Assembly (NCBI GenBank): GCA_963746885.1
Contig: CAVVDM010000013.1
Coordinates: 372,001-436,000, forward strand
Reading direction: 5' to 3'
Source of the DNA: DATARH01 sp963746885
Lineage (GTDB): Bacteria > Pseudomonadota > Alphaproteobacteria > ATCC43930 > CGMCC-115725
DNA: 64,000 nt
Part shown: positions 26,625 through 36,321 of the stretch, piece by piece
Position numbering within the stretch: position 1 is the first letter of the stretch
Layout of the letters: every line of letters begins with the position of its first letter
Notes under the pieces: model-generated
Told to the model about the DNA's origin: nothing
The model's database searches: none
Seen by the model: only the letters and a program-made list of their open reading frames with translations
Position numbers and translations under genes: made by a program

Positions 26625-27255
26625 GCCCGCCTTCGACCCGGAATTTCGCGAGCGCCTGCATGCCTTGCTGACGTGGCGGCGCGACGTCAGGCGGTTCCGC
26701 CGCGACCCGTTGCCGGCGGGCATGATCGAGCGGCTCGTCGCGCTCGCCCATCTCGCGCCGTCCGTCGGGCTCAGCCAGCCCTGGCGCTTCGTGCTGGTCG
26801 AAACGCCTTCCCGCCGCGCCCTCGTGCGCGAGAATTTCAGCCGCTGCAACGCCGCCGCGCTTGGCGCGCAGGCGCCCGAGCGGGCCCGCCATTACGCGCA
26901 GCTCAAACTTGCCGGGCTCGACGAGGCGCCGCGCCAGCTCGCGGTGTTCGCCGACCGCGGCACAACGCAAGGGCACGGCCTCGGGCGCGGCACGATGCCG
27001 GAGACGATCGATTATTCCGCCGTAATGGCGGCGCATACGCTGTGGCTGGCGGCGCGCGCCGAGGGCGTCGGAATGGGCTGGGTGTCGATCCTCGATCCCG
27101 CAGCGGTCGCCGCGGCACTCGACGTACCGGAGGCATGGCGACTGATCGGCTATTTCTGCCTCGGCTACCCGGCGGCGGCGGACAGCGTGCCGGCATTGGA
27201 AAGCGCCGGCTGGGAATGGCGCCGCCCGCCGCCGCCATCGCTGCTGCGGCGCTGA
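26608..27255 (+). CDS. bluB: 5,6-dimethylbenzimidazole synthase
   Basis: Oxygen-dependent cannibalisation of FMNH2 to dimethylbenzimidazole, the lower ligand of cobalamin. The 215-residue nitroreductase-fold protein has RLHALLTWRRDVRRFRRDPL, APSVGLSQPWRFVLVET, FADRGTTQGHGLGR (BluB-specific loop), TMPETIDYSAVMAAHTLWLAARAEG, GMGWVSILDP and YFCLGYPA. It starts inside the glycosyltransferase gene (17 bp overlap), suggesting translational coupling. Together with cobS and cobT 9-12 kb downstream it points to aerobic B12 synthesis; QueG in this window is a cobalamin user. Confidence 0.93.
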   Translation: MNGSAEPAFDPEFRERLHALLTWRRDVRRFRRDPLPAGMIERLVALAHLAPSVGLSQPWRFVLVETPSRRALVRENFSRCNAAALGAQAPERARHYAQLKLAGLDEAPRQLAVFADRGTTQGHGLGRGTMPETIDYSAVMAAHTLWLAARAEGVGMGWVSILDPAAVAAALDVPEAWRLIGYFCLGYPAAADSVPALESAGWEWRRPPPPSLLRR

Positions 27256-27279
27256 GCGAGCAGCCGTCAGCCCACGGCT

Positions 27280-27774
27280 TTAGTCCAGGGCTTTTTCGAG
27301 CAGGTCGAGCGCGGCAATCGAAAAGGCCCGCATATTGGCGACGCGGTCGTCCTTGCCGGTCTCGACCGTCAGCGAGCGATGGCCATGCGGGCCGATCACC
27401 GCGACGCAGGAATGCCCGGCGGCGTGGCCATAGCGGCTGCCGGTCGGGCCGGCCGTGCCGGTCTCGCCGACCGACCATGTCGTGCCCAGCCGCTCCTTGA
27501 TCTTGCGCGCGAACAACAGCGCATAGGGCTCGGTCGACGGCGTGATGCCGGTCATCGCGGCGAACTCTTCCTCGGTGACCCGCAGCAACTCGGTGCGCGA
27601 GGCGCGCGTATACACCACCGCACCGCCGATGAAATAGGCCGAGGCGCCGGGGATCGCGAGCAAGGCCGCCGAGACCATCCCTGCGGTCGAGGATTCGGCG
27701 ACCGAGATCGTCTCCTTGCGCGCCTTCAGCTTCGCCGCGATCCGTTCCGCCTGGGGCAACAAATCCTGTAACAT
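27280..27774 (-). CDS. CinA-like nicotinamide-nucleotide amidohydrolase (PncC domain)
   Basis: A 164-residue stand-alone C-terminal CinA domain: KETISVAESSTAGMVSAALLA, YFIGGAVVYTRASR, ALLFARKIKERLGTTWSVGE, TGTAGPTGSRYGHAAGHSCVAV and a C-terminal helix. PncC hydrolyses nicotinamide mononucleotide to nicotinate mononucleotide and so recycles NAD by-products. The start at 27774 (MLQDLLPQAERIAAKL) is typical; the frame upstream is not. It is divergent from the MenB/BadI-like gene, with a 91 bp gap. Confidence 0.9.
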   Translation of the reverse strand: MLQDLLPQAERIAAKLKARKETISVAESSTAGMVSAALLAIPGASAYFIGGAVVYTRASRTELLRVTEEEFAAMTGITPSTEPYALLFARKIKERLGTTWSVGETGTAGPTGSRYGHAAGHSCVAVIGPHGHRSLTVETGKDDRVANMRAFSIAALDLLEKALD

Positions 27775-27865
27775 CGCGCGCCTCCCGTTGGTGTCGGGGC
27801 CAAGCTTCCGCTTCCCCGTTCCGCCCCCGGTTACGCAAGCGTTTGTCATCAGAGGAGCAGCGCCG

Positions 27866-28645
27866 ATGGAGTACGAAACGATCCTCTACGCCGAGGACGG
27901 GCCGGTCGGCACGCTGACGCTGAACCGCCCCGACGACGGCAACATGTTCACCGAGACGATGTGTCACGAGGTGCGCGACTGCATCAACGCGATCCGGCGC
28001 GAGACGCGAACCCGCGTGCTGGTCATCACCGGCGCCGGCGACCGCTTTTTCTGCATCGGCGGGCGCAAGGCGGGCATGGAGGAAACCCAGCTTTATGCCG
28101 GCGTGCTGCCGACCCTCGACATGTACGAGTCGATCGAGCGGCTGCAGAAGCCGGTGATCGCCTCGGTCAACGGCTACGCGGTCGGCGGCGGCAACGTGTT
28201 GCAGGTCATGTGCGACTTGACGATCGCCAAGGAGAGCGCCGTCTTTCGCCAGGTCGGGCCGATGATGGGCAGCTTCGACGCCGGCTTTGGCACCTGGTAC
28301 CTCGAAGACCTCGTCGGCAAGAAAAAGGCGAAGGAGATCTGGTTCCGCAACCCGCGTCTTTCGGCCCGCGAGGCGCTCGACATCGGCATGATCAACCAGG
28401 TCGTGCCCGACGCCGAGCTTGCCGCCGCGACGCGCGCGATGGCCCTCGAAATCGCCGAGCGCGGCGCCTTCGCGCTCGCTTCGATCAAGACCGCGTTCAG
28501 CGCCCGCCACGGCGGCGTCGGCGGCCTCGCCCGCCTCGCCCACGACCTGCTCTTACGCTCCTATCTCGACAGCGACAAATCGCACGAACTCGGCGACGCC
28601 TTCCGCGAGCGCCGCACCCCCGACCCCGAGAAGTTCGGGCGGTAA
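27866..28645 (+). CDS. crotonase-family ring hydrolase/synthase, BadI/MenB-like
   Basis: A 259-residue crotonase. It differs from ordinary enoyl-CoA hydratases by the MenB/BadI block VGPMMGSFDAGFGTWYLEDLVGKKKAKEIW followed by ALDIGMINQVVP (quoted here only by its landmarks SFDAGFG and KKKAKEIW). The oxyanion-hole region FFCIGGRKAGM and VNGYAVGGGNVLQVMCDL are present. BadI opens the ring of 2-ketocyclohexanecarboxyl-CoA. MenB closes a ring in menaquinone synthesis. With a CoA ligase, a hydratase and an acyl-CoA dehydrogenase downstream, the BadI role is the better inference. An AGAGGAG ribosome site lies seven bases upstream. Confidence 0.82.
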   Translation: MEYETILYAEDGPVGTLTLNRPDDGNMFTETMCHEVRDCINAIRRETRTRVLVITGAGDRFFCIGGRKAGMEETQLYAGVLPTLDMYESIERLQKPVIASVNGYAVGGGNVLQVMCDLTIAKESAVFRQVGPMMGSFDAGFGTWYLEDLVGKKKAKEIWFRNPRLSAREALDIGMINQVVPDAELAAATRAMALEIAERGAFALASIKTAFSARHGGVGGLARLAHDLLLRSYLDSDKSHELGDAFRERRTPDPEKFGR

Positions 28646-28660
28646 CTGAGGCGGGAGCAT

Positions 28661-29384
28661 ATGGTCAAGCCTATCAATTTTCCTTTTGAGCGTGACAAGA
28701 TTTATGCAGTTGAAGCCATAGACTCGTTTTTGCAGACCATCATGGATGCCAGGCAGCTCAATCCTGCCCTGAGTGCCGAGGAACGAGCCCGGGGTGTCCC
28801 GTGGGCGAAGCTTTGGTGGGAGGAGCTCTATCCGGTCAAACTTTACATTGACCGAAACCCGCAACGATCATTTCAGCAGTTTCGTATCATGCCGGAGGGT
28901 CACGCGACGGACGTCGAACTCCATTCGGCGACTGGAGTGATCAGAGTTCAGATTACAACGGCATATCCGGAGTGGAGCGCGGCATCGAATGAACCCCGCA
29001 CTGGCGGCTACAAACGAAGCTTGGAACGAGAGGGACTTAACCAGGGCGTTCCAGTTTTCACCGGTCGGCAAATATGGAAGAACCCAGATGGCAAGGTGGT
29101 GTCGGAGCCAGATGCACGACCACCCGAGATTGATCAGGAAGCTTGGCGGCTTGGCTTGAGCGCAGCGATCGAACGTAAACTGTCGAAGGCGCGTCGATAT
29201 ACCGGCGCCGCCGATCATCTTGGTCATTTACGCTCAAAGGCTCCGGTTCGATACTATTGATTATGACACATATTGTCTTGTCCGTTCGGTTATAACAAAT
29301 AGCTTCTCAAAGTATAAAAGCATACCATTCGCCGAAATCGTTGTCCTCGACCAAGACCCTCAGACCTATGTCGAATATCCGTGA
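28661..29384 (+). CDS. unrecognised AT-richer protein inside an acyl-CoA operon (one frameshift)
   Basis: I do not recognise this family. From the ATG at 28661 (GGGAG box upstream) it reads MVKPINFPFERDKIYAVEAI to KLSKARRYTGA. The frame then stops at 29260, but near 29213 one extra G hides a clear continuation: IILVIYAQRLRFDTIDYDTY and on to VVLDQDPQTYVEYP with the stop at 29382-29384, giving 240 residues. The stretch DVELHSATGVIRVQIT (about residue 83) has the spacing of the D...(D/E)xQ active site of some restriction-like nucleases, but this is only a guess. Base composition is visibly AT-richer than both neighbours, which suggests recent acquisition. It lies 15 bp after the BadI-like gene and 10 bp before the ligase gene. 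Confidence 0.7.
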
Positions 29385-29394
29385 TGCGGTTTGC

Positions 29395-31046
29395 ATGACC
29401 AACACCCTCCTCACCCTGCACGACCCCGACGCGGCGCGGCGCTATTACGCGAGGGAACATGGCGGCGGGACACGCTCTACACCCTGTTGCAGCAGCACGC
29501 GGCGCGGCGGCCGGAGGCGTTCGCGCTGCGCGACGGCACGCGGCGGCTCACCTGGCGCGCGCTGCTCGATTGGGTCGATGCGGTCGCGGCCGATCTCGAC
29601 GATGCCGGCCTCAAGCGCGGCGAGCGGGTGGCGGTGTGGCTGCCCAACCGGGTCGAGGCGGTCGTCGTGTTCCTCGCCTGCTCGCGCCAGGGCTATGTGT
29701 GCAACCCGTCATTGCACCAAAATTACACGATGGACGAGATCGTCGGCCTGTTGCGCCGCACCCGCGCGGCGGCCCTGTTCGCGCAGCCCGGCTACGGCGC
29801 CGACGCCAGGATCGCCGACATCTTCGCCGCCGTCACCGACATGCCGAGCCTGCGCCGGGTCTATTCGCTCGGCGGCGGGCCGGCGCAGGCGGCGCCGTTT
29901 CCCGATGCGGGCGGCGACGCGAAGCTGCCGCCGGTGGAGGAAAACCCGGACAAGATCGTCTATCTGGCGTTCACCTCGGGCACCACCGGCACCCCGAAAG
30001 GCGTCATGCATTCCGCCAACACCTTGCTCGCCAACGCACGCGCGATGGTCGAGGACTGGCACCATGACGAGCGCAGCGTCCTGTTGAGCCTCAGCCCGCT
30101 CTCCCACCACATCGCGACGGTCGCGCTGGCGCAGTCGCTGGCGGCGGGGATGGAACTGGCGGTCAATGCTCCGCCGGCGGGAATGACGCCGCTCGACTGG
30201 ATCGTCGCGACCGGTGCGACCTATGTGATGGGCGTGCCGACGCACGCGATGGACATTCTCGGCGAATTGCGCCGACGCGGCCTCGACAAGCTTGGTGCGG
30301 TCACGACGTTCTACATGGCCGGCTCGCCAATCCCGCGCGAGGTGGCGCAGGCCTTTGTCGATCGCGGCGTGACCCCGCAAAACGTCTACGGCATGAGCGA
30401 GAACAGCTCGCACCAGTATACGCTGCCGGATGACGCCCCCGAGACGATCGTTGCGACCTGCGGCCGCGCCTGCCGCGCCTACGAGATCAGACTGTGGGAC
30501 CAGGAAAACCCCGACATCGAGGTGATGCCGGGCGAGATCGGCGAGATCGGCGGGCGCGGCGCGTGTCTGATGCTCGGCTATTTCGACAACCAGGAGGCCA
30601 CCGAGGAATCCTTCAATCGCAGCGGCTGGTTCATGTCGGGCGACCTCGGCCGCTTCGATGCGAACGGCAATCTCGAAATCGCCGGCCGCAAGAAGGACCT
30701 GATCATCCGCGGCGGCCACAACATCCATCCGGCGAAGATCGAGGATCTGGCGATGCGCCATCCGGCGGTGGCACGCTGCGCCGCCTTCGCCGTCGGCGAT
30801 CCCCGGCTCGGCGAAAAGGTCTGCCTGTCGGTGATTTTTCACGAGGGGGCCGGCGCCGAGGCGCAGGAATTGCTTGCCCACCTGCACGCGGCCGGGCTGT
30901 CGCGCTATGACATGCCCGAGTATTTCATTGCGATGACCGCCTATCCGCTGACCGCGAGCGGCAAGATCCTGAAGCGCGAGCTGGTGGAATGGGCGAAGTC
31001 CGGGCAGATCCGGCCGTTGCCGGTGCGCTGGAGCGAGGAGGGCTGA
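29395..31046 (+). CDS. acyl-CoA ligase, cyclohexanecarboxylate-CoA ligase-like (one frameshift)
   Basis: An AMP-forming ligase of about 550 residues that activates a carboxylic acid to its CoA thioester. The P-loop is YLAFTSGTTGTPKGVMHSAN; further motifs are VYGMSENSSHQYTLPDD, GWFMSGDLGRFDANGNLEIAGRKKD (cited by GWFMSGDLGRFD and GRKKDLIIRGG) and the adenylation lysine in YPLTASGKILKRELVEW. The N-terminus MTNTLLTLHDPDAARRYYAR joins TWRRDTLYTLL only if one base is restored near 29454. The cyclohexanecarboxylate (AliA) role is inferred from neighbours, not from a substrate motif; another alicyclic or aromatic acid is possible. Confidence 0.83.
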
Positions 31047-31050
31047 GCCC

Positions 31051-31818
31051 ATGGCGATCCACATGAACCGCATCGACGAGCTGGCATTGATCACGCTCGA
31101 CCGGCCGGAGGCATTGAACGCGCTGAGCTTTGCCCAACTGCACGATCTGAGCCGGCAGCTCGATTCGATCGCGGAGAGCGACGCCCGCGCCCTCCTGGTC
31201 ACGGGATCGGGCGACCGCGCCTTCTCGGCCGGCGCCGACATCAAGGAATTGATGGGGCGCACCCTCGTCGAGCAGCGCGCCGGCGCGACGCTCGGGCAAT
31301 CAGTGCTGGCCAAGCTCGACCAGATGCCGATGCCGTCGATCGCGCTGATCAACGGCTACGCGTTTGGCGGCGGGCTCGAACTGGCGCTCGCCTGCACCTT
31401 CCGCCTCGCCGCACCCTCGGCGCGGCTCGGCTTTCCCGAAATCAAGCTCGGCCTCATTCCGGGTTATGGCGGGACGCAGCGCCTGCCGCGCCTGGTCGGC
31501 GAGGCGCGCGCCACCGAATTGATCCTGACCGGCCGCACGGTCGACGCCGCCGAGGCCGAGCGCATCGGCATGATCAACCGCATCTTCGACGGCGACCTGG
31601 TCGCGGCGGGGCAAGCCTTCGCCCGCGAGATGACCGGCTTCAGCCTGCCGGTGCTGTGCCTGGCGCGCGACGCGATCCGCCGCGCCCACGACCTGCCCTT
31701 GCATGACGGGCTCAAGATCGAAGCCGACCTCTCGACCCTCGCCTTCCAGACCGAGGACGCCGCTGAGGGCATGACCGCCTTCGTCGAAAAGCGCAAGCCG
31801 GTGTTCAAGGATGGGTGA
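31051..31818 (+). CDS. enoyl-CoA hydratase/isomerase (BadK-like by context)
   Basis: A 255-residue crotonase with both catalytic glutamates of true hydratases, in GGGLELALACTFRLAAP and GFPEIKLGLIPGYGGTQRLPR. The oxyanion region is AFSAGADIKELMG. It hydrates a 2-enoyl-CoA. In the alicyclic acid pathway BadK hydrates cyclohex-1-ene-carboxyl-CoA, which would fit between the dehydrogenase and the ring hydrolase. It starts 4 bp after the ligase and ends 6 bp before the dehydrogenase, a tight operon. Confidence 0.87.
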   Translation: MAIHMNRIDELALITLDRPEALNALSFAQLHDLSRQLDSIAESDARALLVTGSGDRAFSAGADIKELMGRTLVEQRAGATLGQSVLAKLDQMPMPSIALINGYAFGGGLELALACTFRLAAPSARLGFPEIKLGLIPGYGGTQRLPRLVGEARATELILTGRTVDAAEAERIGMINRIFDGDLVAAGQAFAREMTGFSLPVLCLARDAIRRAHDLPLHDGLKIEADLSTLAFQTEDAAEGMTAFVEKRKPVFKDG

Positions 31819-31824
31819 GCAGGC

Positions 31825-33006
31825 GTGAGCGTGTTCGAGCGCCTCGACGCGCTGCCGCCGCTGTCGCCGGAGGAGCGGCTGCTGCTGGATAGCGTCAAGG
31901 CATTGGCGCAGGGCGAGATCGCGCCGCGCGCTGCGCAATACGACCGCACCGCCAGCTTTCCGTGGGAGAACATCCGGGCGATCAACGGGCTCGGCCTCAA
32001 TGCGATGTTTGTCCCCGAGGCCTATGGCGGCGCCGGGCTCAGTTACGCCGCTTATCTCGCCTGCGTGCGCGAGATCAGCCAAGCCTGCGCCTCGACCGGC
32101 ATCGTCTGGGCGACCAATTTTCACGCGACGAAGCCGCTGATCGATTTCGGCACCGAGGAACAAAAGCAGCGCCTGCTGCCGCGCGTCGCCGAGGGGGCGA
32201 TCGCGTCATTGGCGATCACCGAGCCCGCCGCCGGCTCGGACGCCACCGGCATGACGACCCGCTTCGCGCCCGACGGCGATACGGTCATCGTCACCGGCGG
32301 CAAGACCTTCATCAGCAACGGCGACGTCGCCGACCTCTATCTCGTGTTCGGCAAATGGTCGGAGATCGCCGACGCGCGCAAGGCGATCTCCGCCATCATC
32401 ATCGAGAAGGGCACGCCCGGCCTCGGCGTGCTGCGCACCGAGGACAAGCTCGGCCACCGCGCCGCCTCGACCGCGGCATTGTCCTTCGAGAATTGCCGCG
32501 TCCGGCGCGACAACCTGCTGGGCATGCCGGGCCAGGGCCTCGCTCTTCTGTTGGCGGCGCTCAACAAGTCGCGGCCGAGTGTTGCGGCGCATGCGCTCGG
32601 CATCGCCCGCGCCGCGTTCGAGGACGCGGTCGGCTACATCAACGAGCGCCGTCAATCGGGCCGCCGCATCATCGAGTTCCAGGGGATCCAGTTCCTGCTC
32701 GCCGACCTCGCGACCGATCTGGCGATGTGCGAAGCCTGGCTGTGGCATGTCGCGCATCTGGTCGACAGCGGCGCCGCCGACAGCACGCCCGGCATCGCCG
32801 TCGAGGCGTCGATGCTGAAGATGCGCGCCTCGGACCTGGCGATGCGCATCGCCACCGAGGCGGTGCAGCTCTACGGTGGCTACGGCTACATCAAGGAATA
32901 CCGCGTCGAGCGGCTATTGCGCGACGCCAAGATCACCCAGATCTGGGAAGGCACCAACCAGATCCACCGCCAGCTGATCGGCCGCAGCTTCGTCGCGCGG
33001 CGCTGA
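31825..33006 (+). CDS. acyl-CoA dehydrogenase (AliB-like by context)
   Basis: A 393-residue FAD-dependent acyl-CoA dehydrogenase with a GTG start. Motifs: SLAITEPAAGSDATGM (flavin and substrate loop), TFISNGDVADLYLVFG, LGHRAASTAALSFENCRV, LYGGYGYIKEYRVERLLRD, and catalytic Glu in ITQIWEGTNQIHRQLIG. It introduces the alpha-beta double bond. It is the last gene of the rightward operon and converges on a small leftward gene. In the proposed pathway it would oxidise the CoA ester made by the ligase, supplying the hydratase. Confidence 0.88.
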   Translation: MSVFERLDALPPLSPEERLLLDSVKALAQGEIAPRAAQYDRTASFPWENIRAINGLGLNAMFVPEAYGGAGLSYAAYLACVREISQACASTGIVWATNFHATKPLIDFGTEEQKQRLLPRVAEGAIASLAITEPAAGSDATGMTTRFAPDGDTVIVTGGKTFISNGDVADLYLVFGKWSEIADARKAISAIIIEKGTPGLGVLRTEDKLGHRAASTAALSFENCRVRRDNLLGMPGQGLALLLAALNKSRPSVAAHALGIARAAFEDAVGYINERRQSGRRIIEFQGIQFLLADLATDLAMCEAWLWHVAHLVDSGAADSTPGIAVEASMLKMRASDLAMRIATEAVQLYGGYGYIKEYRVERLLRDAKITQIWEGTNQIHRQLIGRSFVARR

Positions 33007-33026
33007 CGCGGACCGGGATCGGGTCC

Positions 33027-33230
33027 TCAGAAGATCCGCGCAGCGCTGGCCCGCTCGCGCAGCCAGACCTGTGCGTCCTGGCCGGTTTGCCGTGCATCGC
33101 GCGCCGCGTCGACCGCGTCGAGCAGAGCCTGTTCGCGGTCGAGGTAGGCGCCATAGAGCGCATCGCCGAGGCGCACGATCCACCGCGCATCGCGGCTGCG
33201 CCGGCACACCTCGAATTCCATGATCCCCAT
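33027..33230 (-). CDS. small hypothetical protein (67 aa)
   Basis: From the ATG at 33230 the sequence reads MGIMEFEVCRRSRDARWIVR, then LGDALYGAYLDREQALLDAV and ends WLRERASAARIF. The pattern (WIVRLG, a central helix, then VWLRE) resembles short DUF2188-like proteins, but I cannot assign it. A GGAGG sequence lies a few bases upstream, which decides the start; the frame upstream is shadow. It converges on the acyl-CoA dehydrogenase gene. Confidence 0.65.
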   Translation of the reverse strand: MGIMEFEVCRRSRDARWIVRLGDALYGAYLDREQALLDAVDAARDARQTGQDAQVWLRERASAARIF

Positions 33231-33439
33231 GCGTATCCTCCGCGGGGGGCAGCAGCGCCAGGGCGATTTGCTTGCGCCCCAGCGACGATGCAGCCCCGCC
33301 TTCCCCGCTATTATTATCGGCAACGATTAGGGAAGAATGAAAGCCGTTTCCGCGTCACTTGGTGAAAAAGGCGGCAGCCGTGGCACGCTCGCCGCATCGC
33401 TCTGCCGGCCGCTGCGGCCACGCCGGCGCCGAACTTCGC

Positions 33440-33468
33440 TTGACAAGCAAATACGATCCGACTATCTG
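33440..33468 (+). promoter_or_regulatory. groE promoter, sigma-70 type
   Basis: TTGACA at 33440-33445 is followed by a 17-bp spacer and TATCTG at 33463-33468. It lies immediately upstream of the CIRCE element and 61 bp before the groES start. The rest of the 299-bp gap (33231-33529) shows no other clear feature. Confidence 0.8.
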
Positions 33469-33469
33469 A

Positions 33470-33496
33470 GCAGCACTCTTGGTCAGAGAGTGCTAA
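33470..33496 (+). promoter_or_regulatory. CIRCE operator (HrcA binding site)
   Basis: Left arm GCAGCACTC (consensus TTAGCACTC, 7 of 9), a nine-base spacer, then right arm GAGTGCTAA (perfect). This is the binding site for the heat-shock repressor HrcA. Its position just after the -10 box means repressor would block groESL transcription; hrcA itself is not in the window. Confidence 0.9.
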
Positions 33497-33529
33497 TCCG
33501 AAATTTGCAGTGCGTGCTAGGAGGTTTAT

Positions 33530-33841
33530 ATGGGATTCCGTCCGTTGCATGACCGCGTGGTCATCCGACGCGTCGACGCGGAGGAGAAGACCACAGGCGG
33601 CATCATCATCCCCGACACGGCGCGGGAAAAGCCGATGGAGGGCGAGGTGGTCGCGGTAGGCCCGGGCGCTCGCGGCGAAGACGGCAAGATCCAGCCGCTC
33701 GATGTCAAAGCCGGCGACCGGGTGCTGTTCGGCAAATGGTCCGGCACCGAGGTGAAGCTCGACGGCGAAGACCTGATCATCATGAAAGAGTCCGACATCA
33801 TGGGGATCATCGACGCGTCGGCCGCTCGCAAGGCCGCGTAG
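33530..33841 (+). CDS. groES: co-chaperonin GroES
   Basis: A 103-residue Hsp10 that caps the GroEL ring. GFRPLHDRVVIRRVDAEEKT, the mobile loop TGGIIIPDTAREKPMEGEV, VLFGKWSGTEVKLDGED and IMGIID are all present. AGGAGG precedes the ATG by six bases. It is followed by groEL 15 bp downstream and controlled by the CIRCE element upstream. Confidence 0.98.
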   Translation: MGFRPLHDRVVIRRVDAEEKTTGGIIIPDTAREKPMEGEVVAVGPGARGEDGKIQPLDVKAGDRVLFGKWSGTEVKLDGEDLIIMKESDIMGIIDASAARKAA

Positions 33842-33856
33842 CAGGAGTAGAAGAAA

Positions 33857-35494
<1,638 letters not shown>

Positions 35495-35516
35495 GCCCCG
35501 ACGCCGTCAAACCGAT

Positions 35517-35557
35517 CGCCCGCCCGGGGGAGACCTCGGGCGGGCGGTCTCGTTTTT
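35517..35557 (+). terminator. rho-independent terminator after groEL
   Basis: A ten-base perfect stem CGCCCGCCCG (35517-35526) / CGGGCGGGCG (35537-35546) with a ten-base loop, followed within six bases by TTTTT. It ends the groESL transcript 22 bp after the stop codon. Confidence 0.88.
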
Positions 35558-35686
35558 GCTCTGCGCGCTCCGATTGGTGGGCATGGCTCTGCCCGAGGCG
35601 CAACCCTGGTCTGCATGCGGTGCCGCGCCCGGCATGCGACTCGGCGAATCCTTGTCACGCAGCGGCCGGCCACCCATACTGGACTG

Positions 35687-36262
35687 ATGCGGCGCCAAAC
35701 AGTGGACCCCGTTTTTGCGGCCAGATCGGAGCCGCCTCTGCGCCTCTGCGACCACCCGGGGTGCGCGGCGGGCGGCGATTTTCGCGCGCCCAAATCGCGC
35801 ATCGAGCTCGATCGCTATTACTGGTTCTGCCTCGAACATGTGCGAGCCTACAACGTGGCGTGGAACTATTATGTCGGCATGAGCGACACCGAAATCGAAG
35901 CGGAGATCCGGCGCGACACGGTGTGGCAGCGTCCGAGCTGGAAGCTCGGCGAGCGGCACGGCCCGGGCCCGCGTGTGCGTGATCCGTTCGGCTTTTACGC
36001 CGGCAACGGGCCCGAGCATGGGCGGCGTCATAGCGACCGGCAGGCGAACGATGCCGCGGCGCGGGCGGCCTCGGCCTGCGACCAGGCCCTCGCCGTATTC
36101 GAGATCGAGCCGCCCTTCACCCCGGTGCGCCTCAAAGCGCGCTACAAGGTGCTGGTCAAACAGCACCACCCCGATGCCCATGGCGGCGACAAGGCCGCCG
36201 AGGAGAAATTGAAGATCATCAATCAGGCCTACGCGACCCTTAAAGCCAGCTATTTCAACTGA
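35687..36262 (+). CDS. J-domain (DnaJ-like) protein
   Basis: A 191-residue protein. The N-terminal part has cysteines in LRLCDHPGCAAGGDFRAP and a YYWFCLEHVRAYN block that together could bind zinc. The C-terminal 60 residues form a J-domain with the HPD tripeptide in VLVKQHHPDAHGGDKAAEE and INQAYATLK. J-domains stimulate DnaK ATPase. Placement directly upstream of cobS (59 bp) on the same strand recurs in alphaproteobacteria and may point to assistance in chelatase assembly; that is inference. The start at 35687 is chosen over upstream codons because the earlier part does not look coding. Confidence 0.85.
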   Translation: MRRQTVDPVFAARSEPPLRLCDHPGCAAGGDFRAPKSRIELDRYYWFCLEHVRAYNVAWNYYVGMSDTEIEAEIRRDTVWQRPSWKLGERHGPGPRVRDPFGFYAGNGPEHGRRHSDRQANDAAARAASACDQALAVFEIEPPFTPVRLKARYKVLVKQHHPDAHGGDKAAEEKLKIINQAYATLKASYFN

Positions 36263-36321
36263 CTCACCACAGGATCGCCGGTCCCATCCTTTCCCAGCAA
36301 CACCAGAAAGAACCTCAAGCA

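Noticed and set aside
33337..33552. A 71-codon plus-strand frame over the groE promoter
   Set aside because: It covers the -35/-10 boxes, CIRCE and the groES ribosome site and shows no recognisable sequence.
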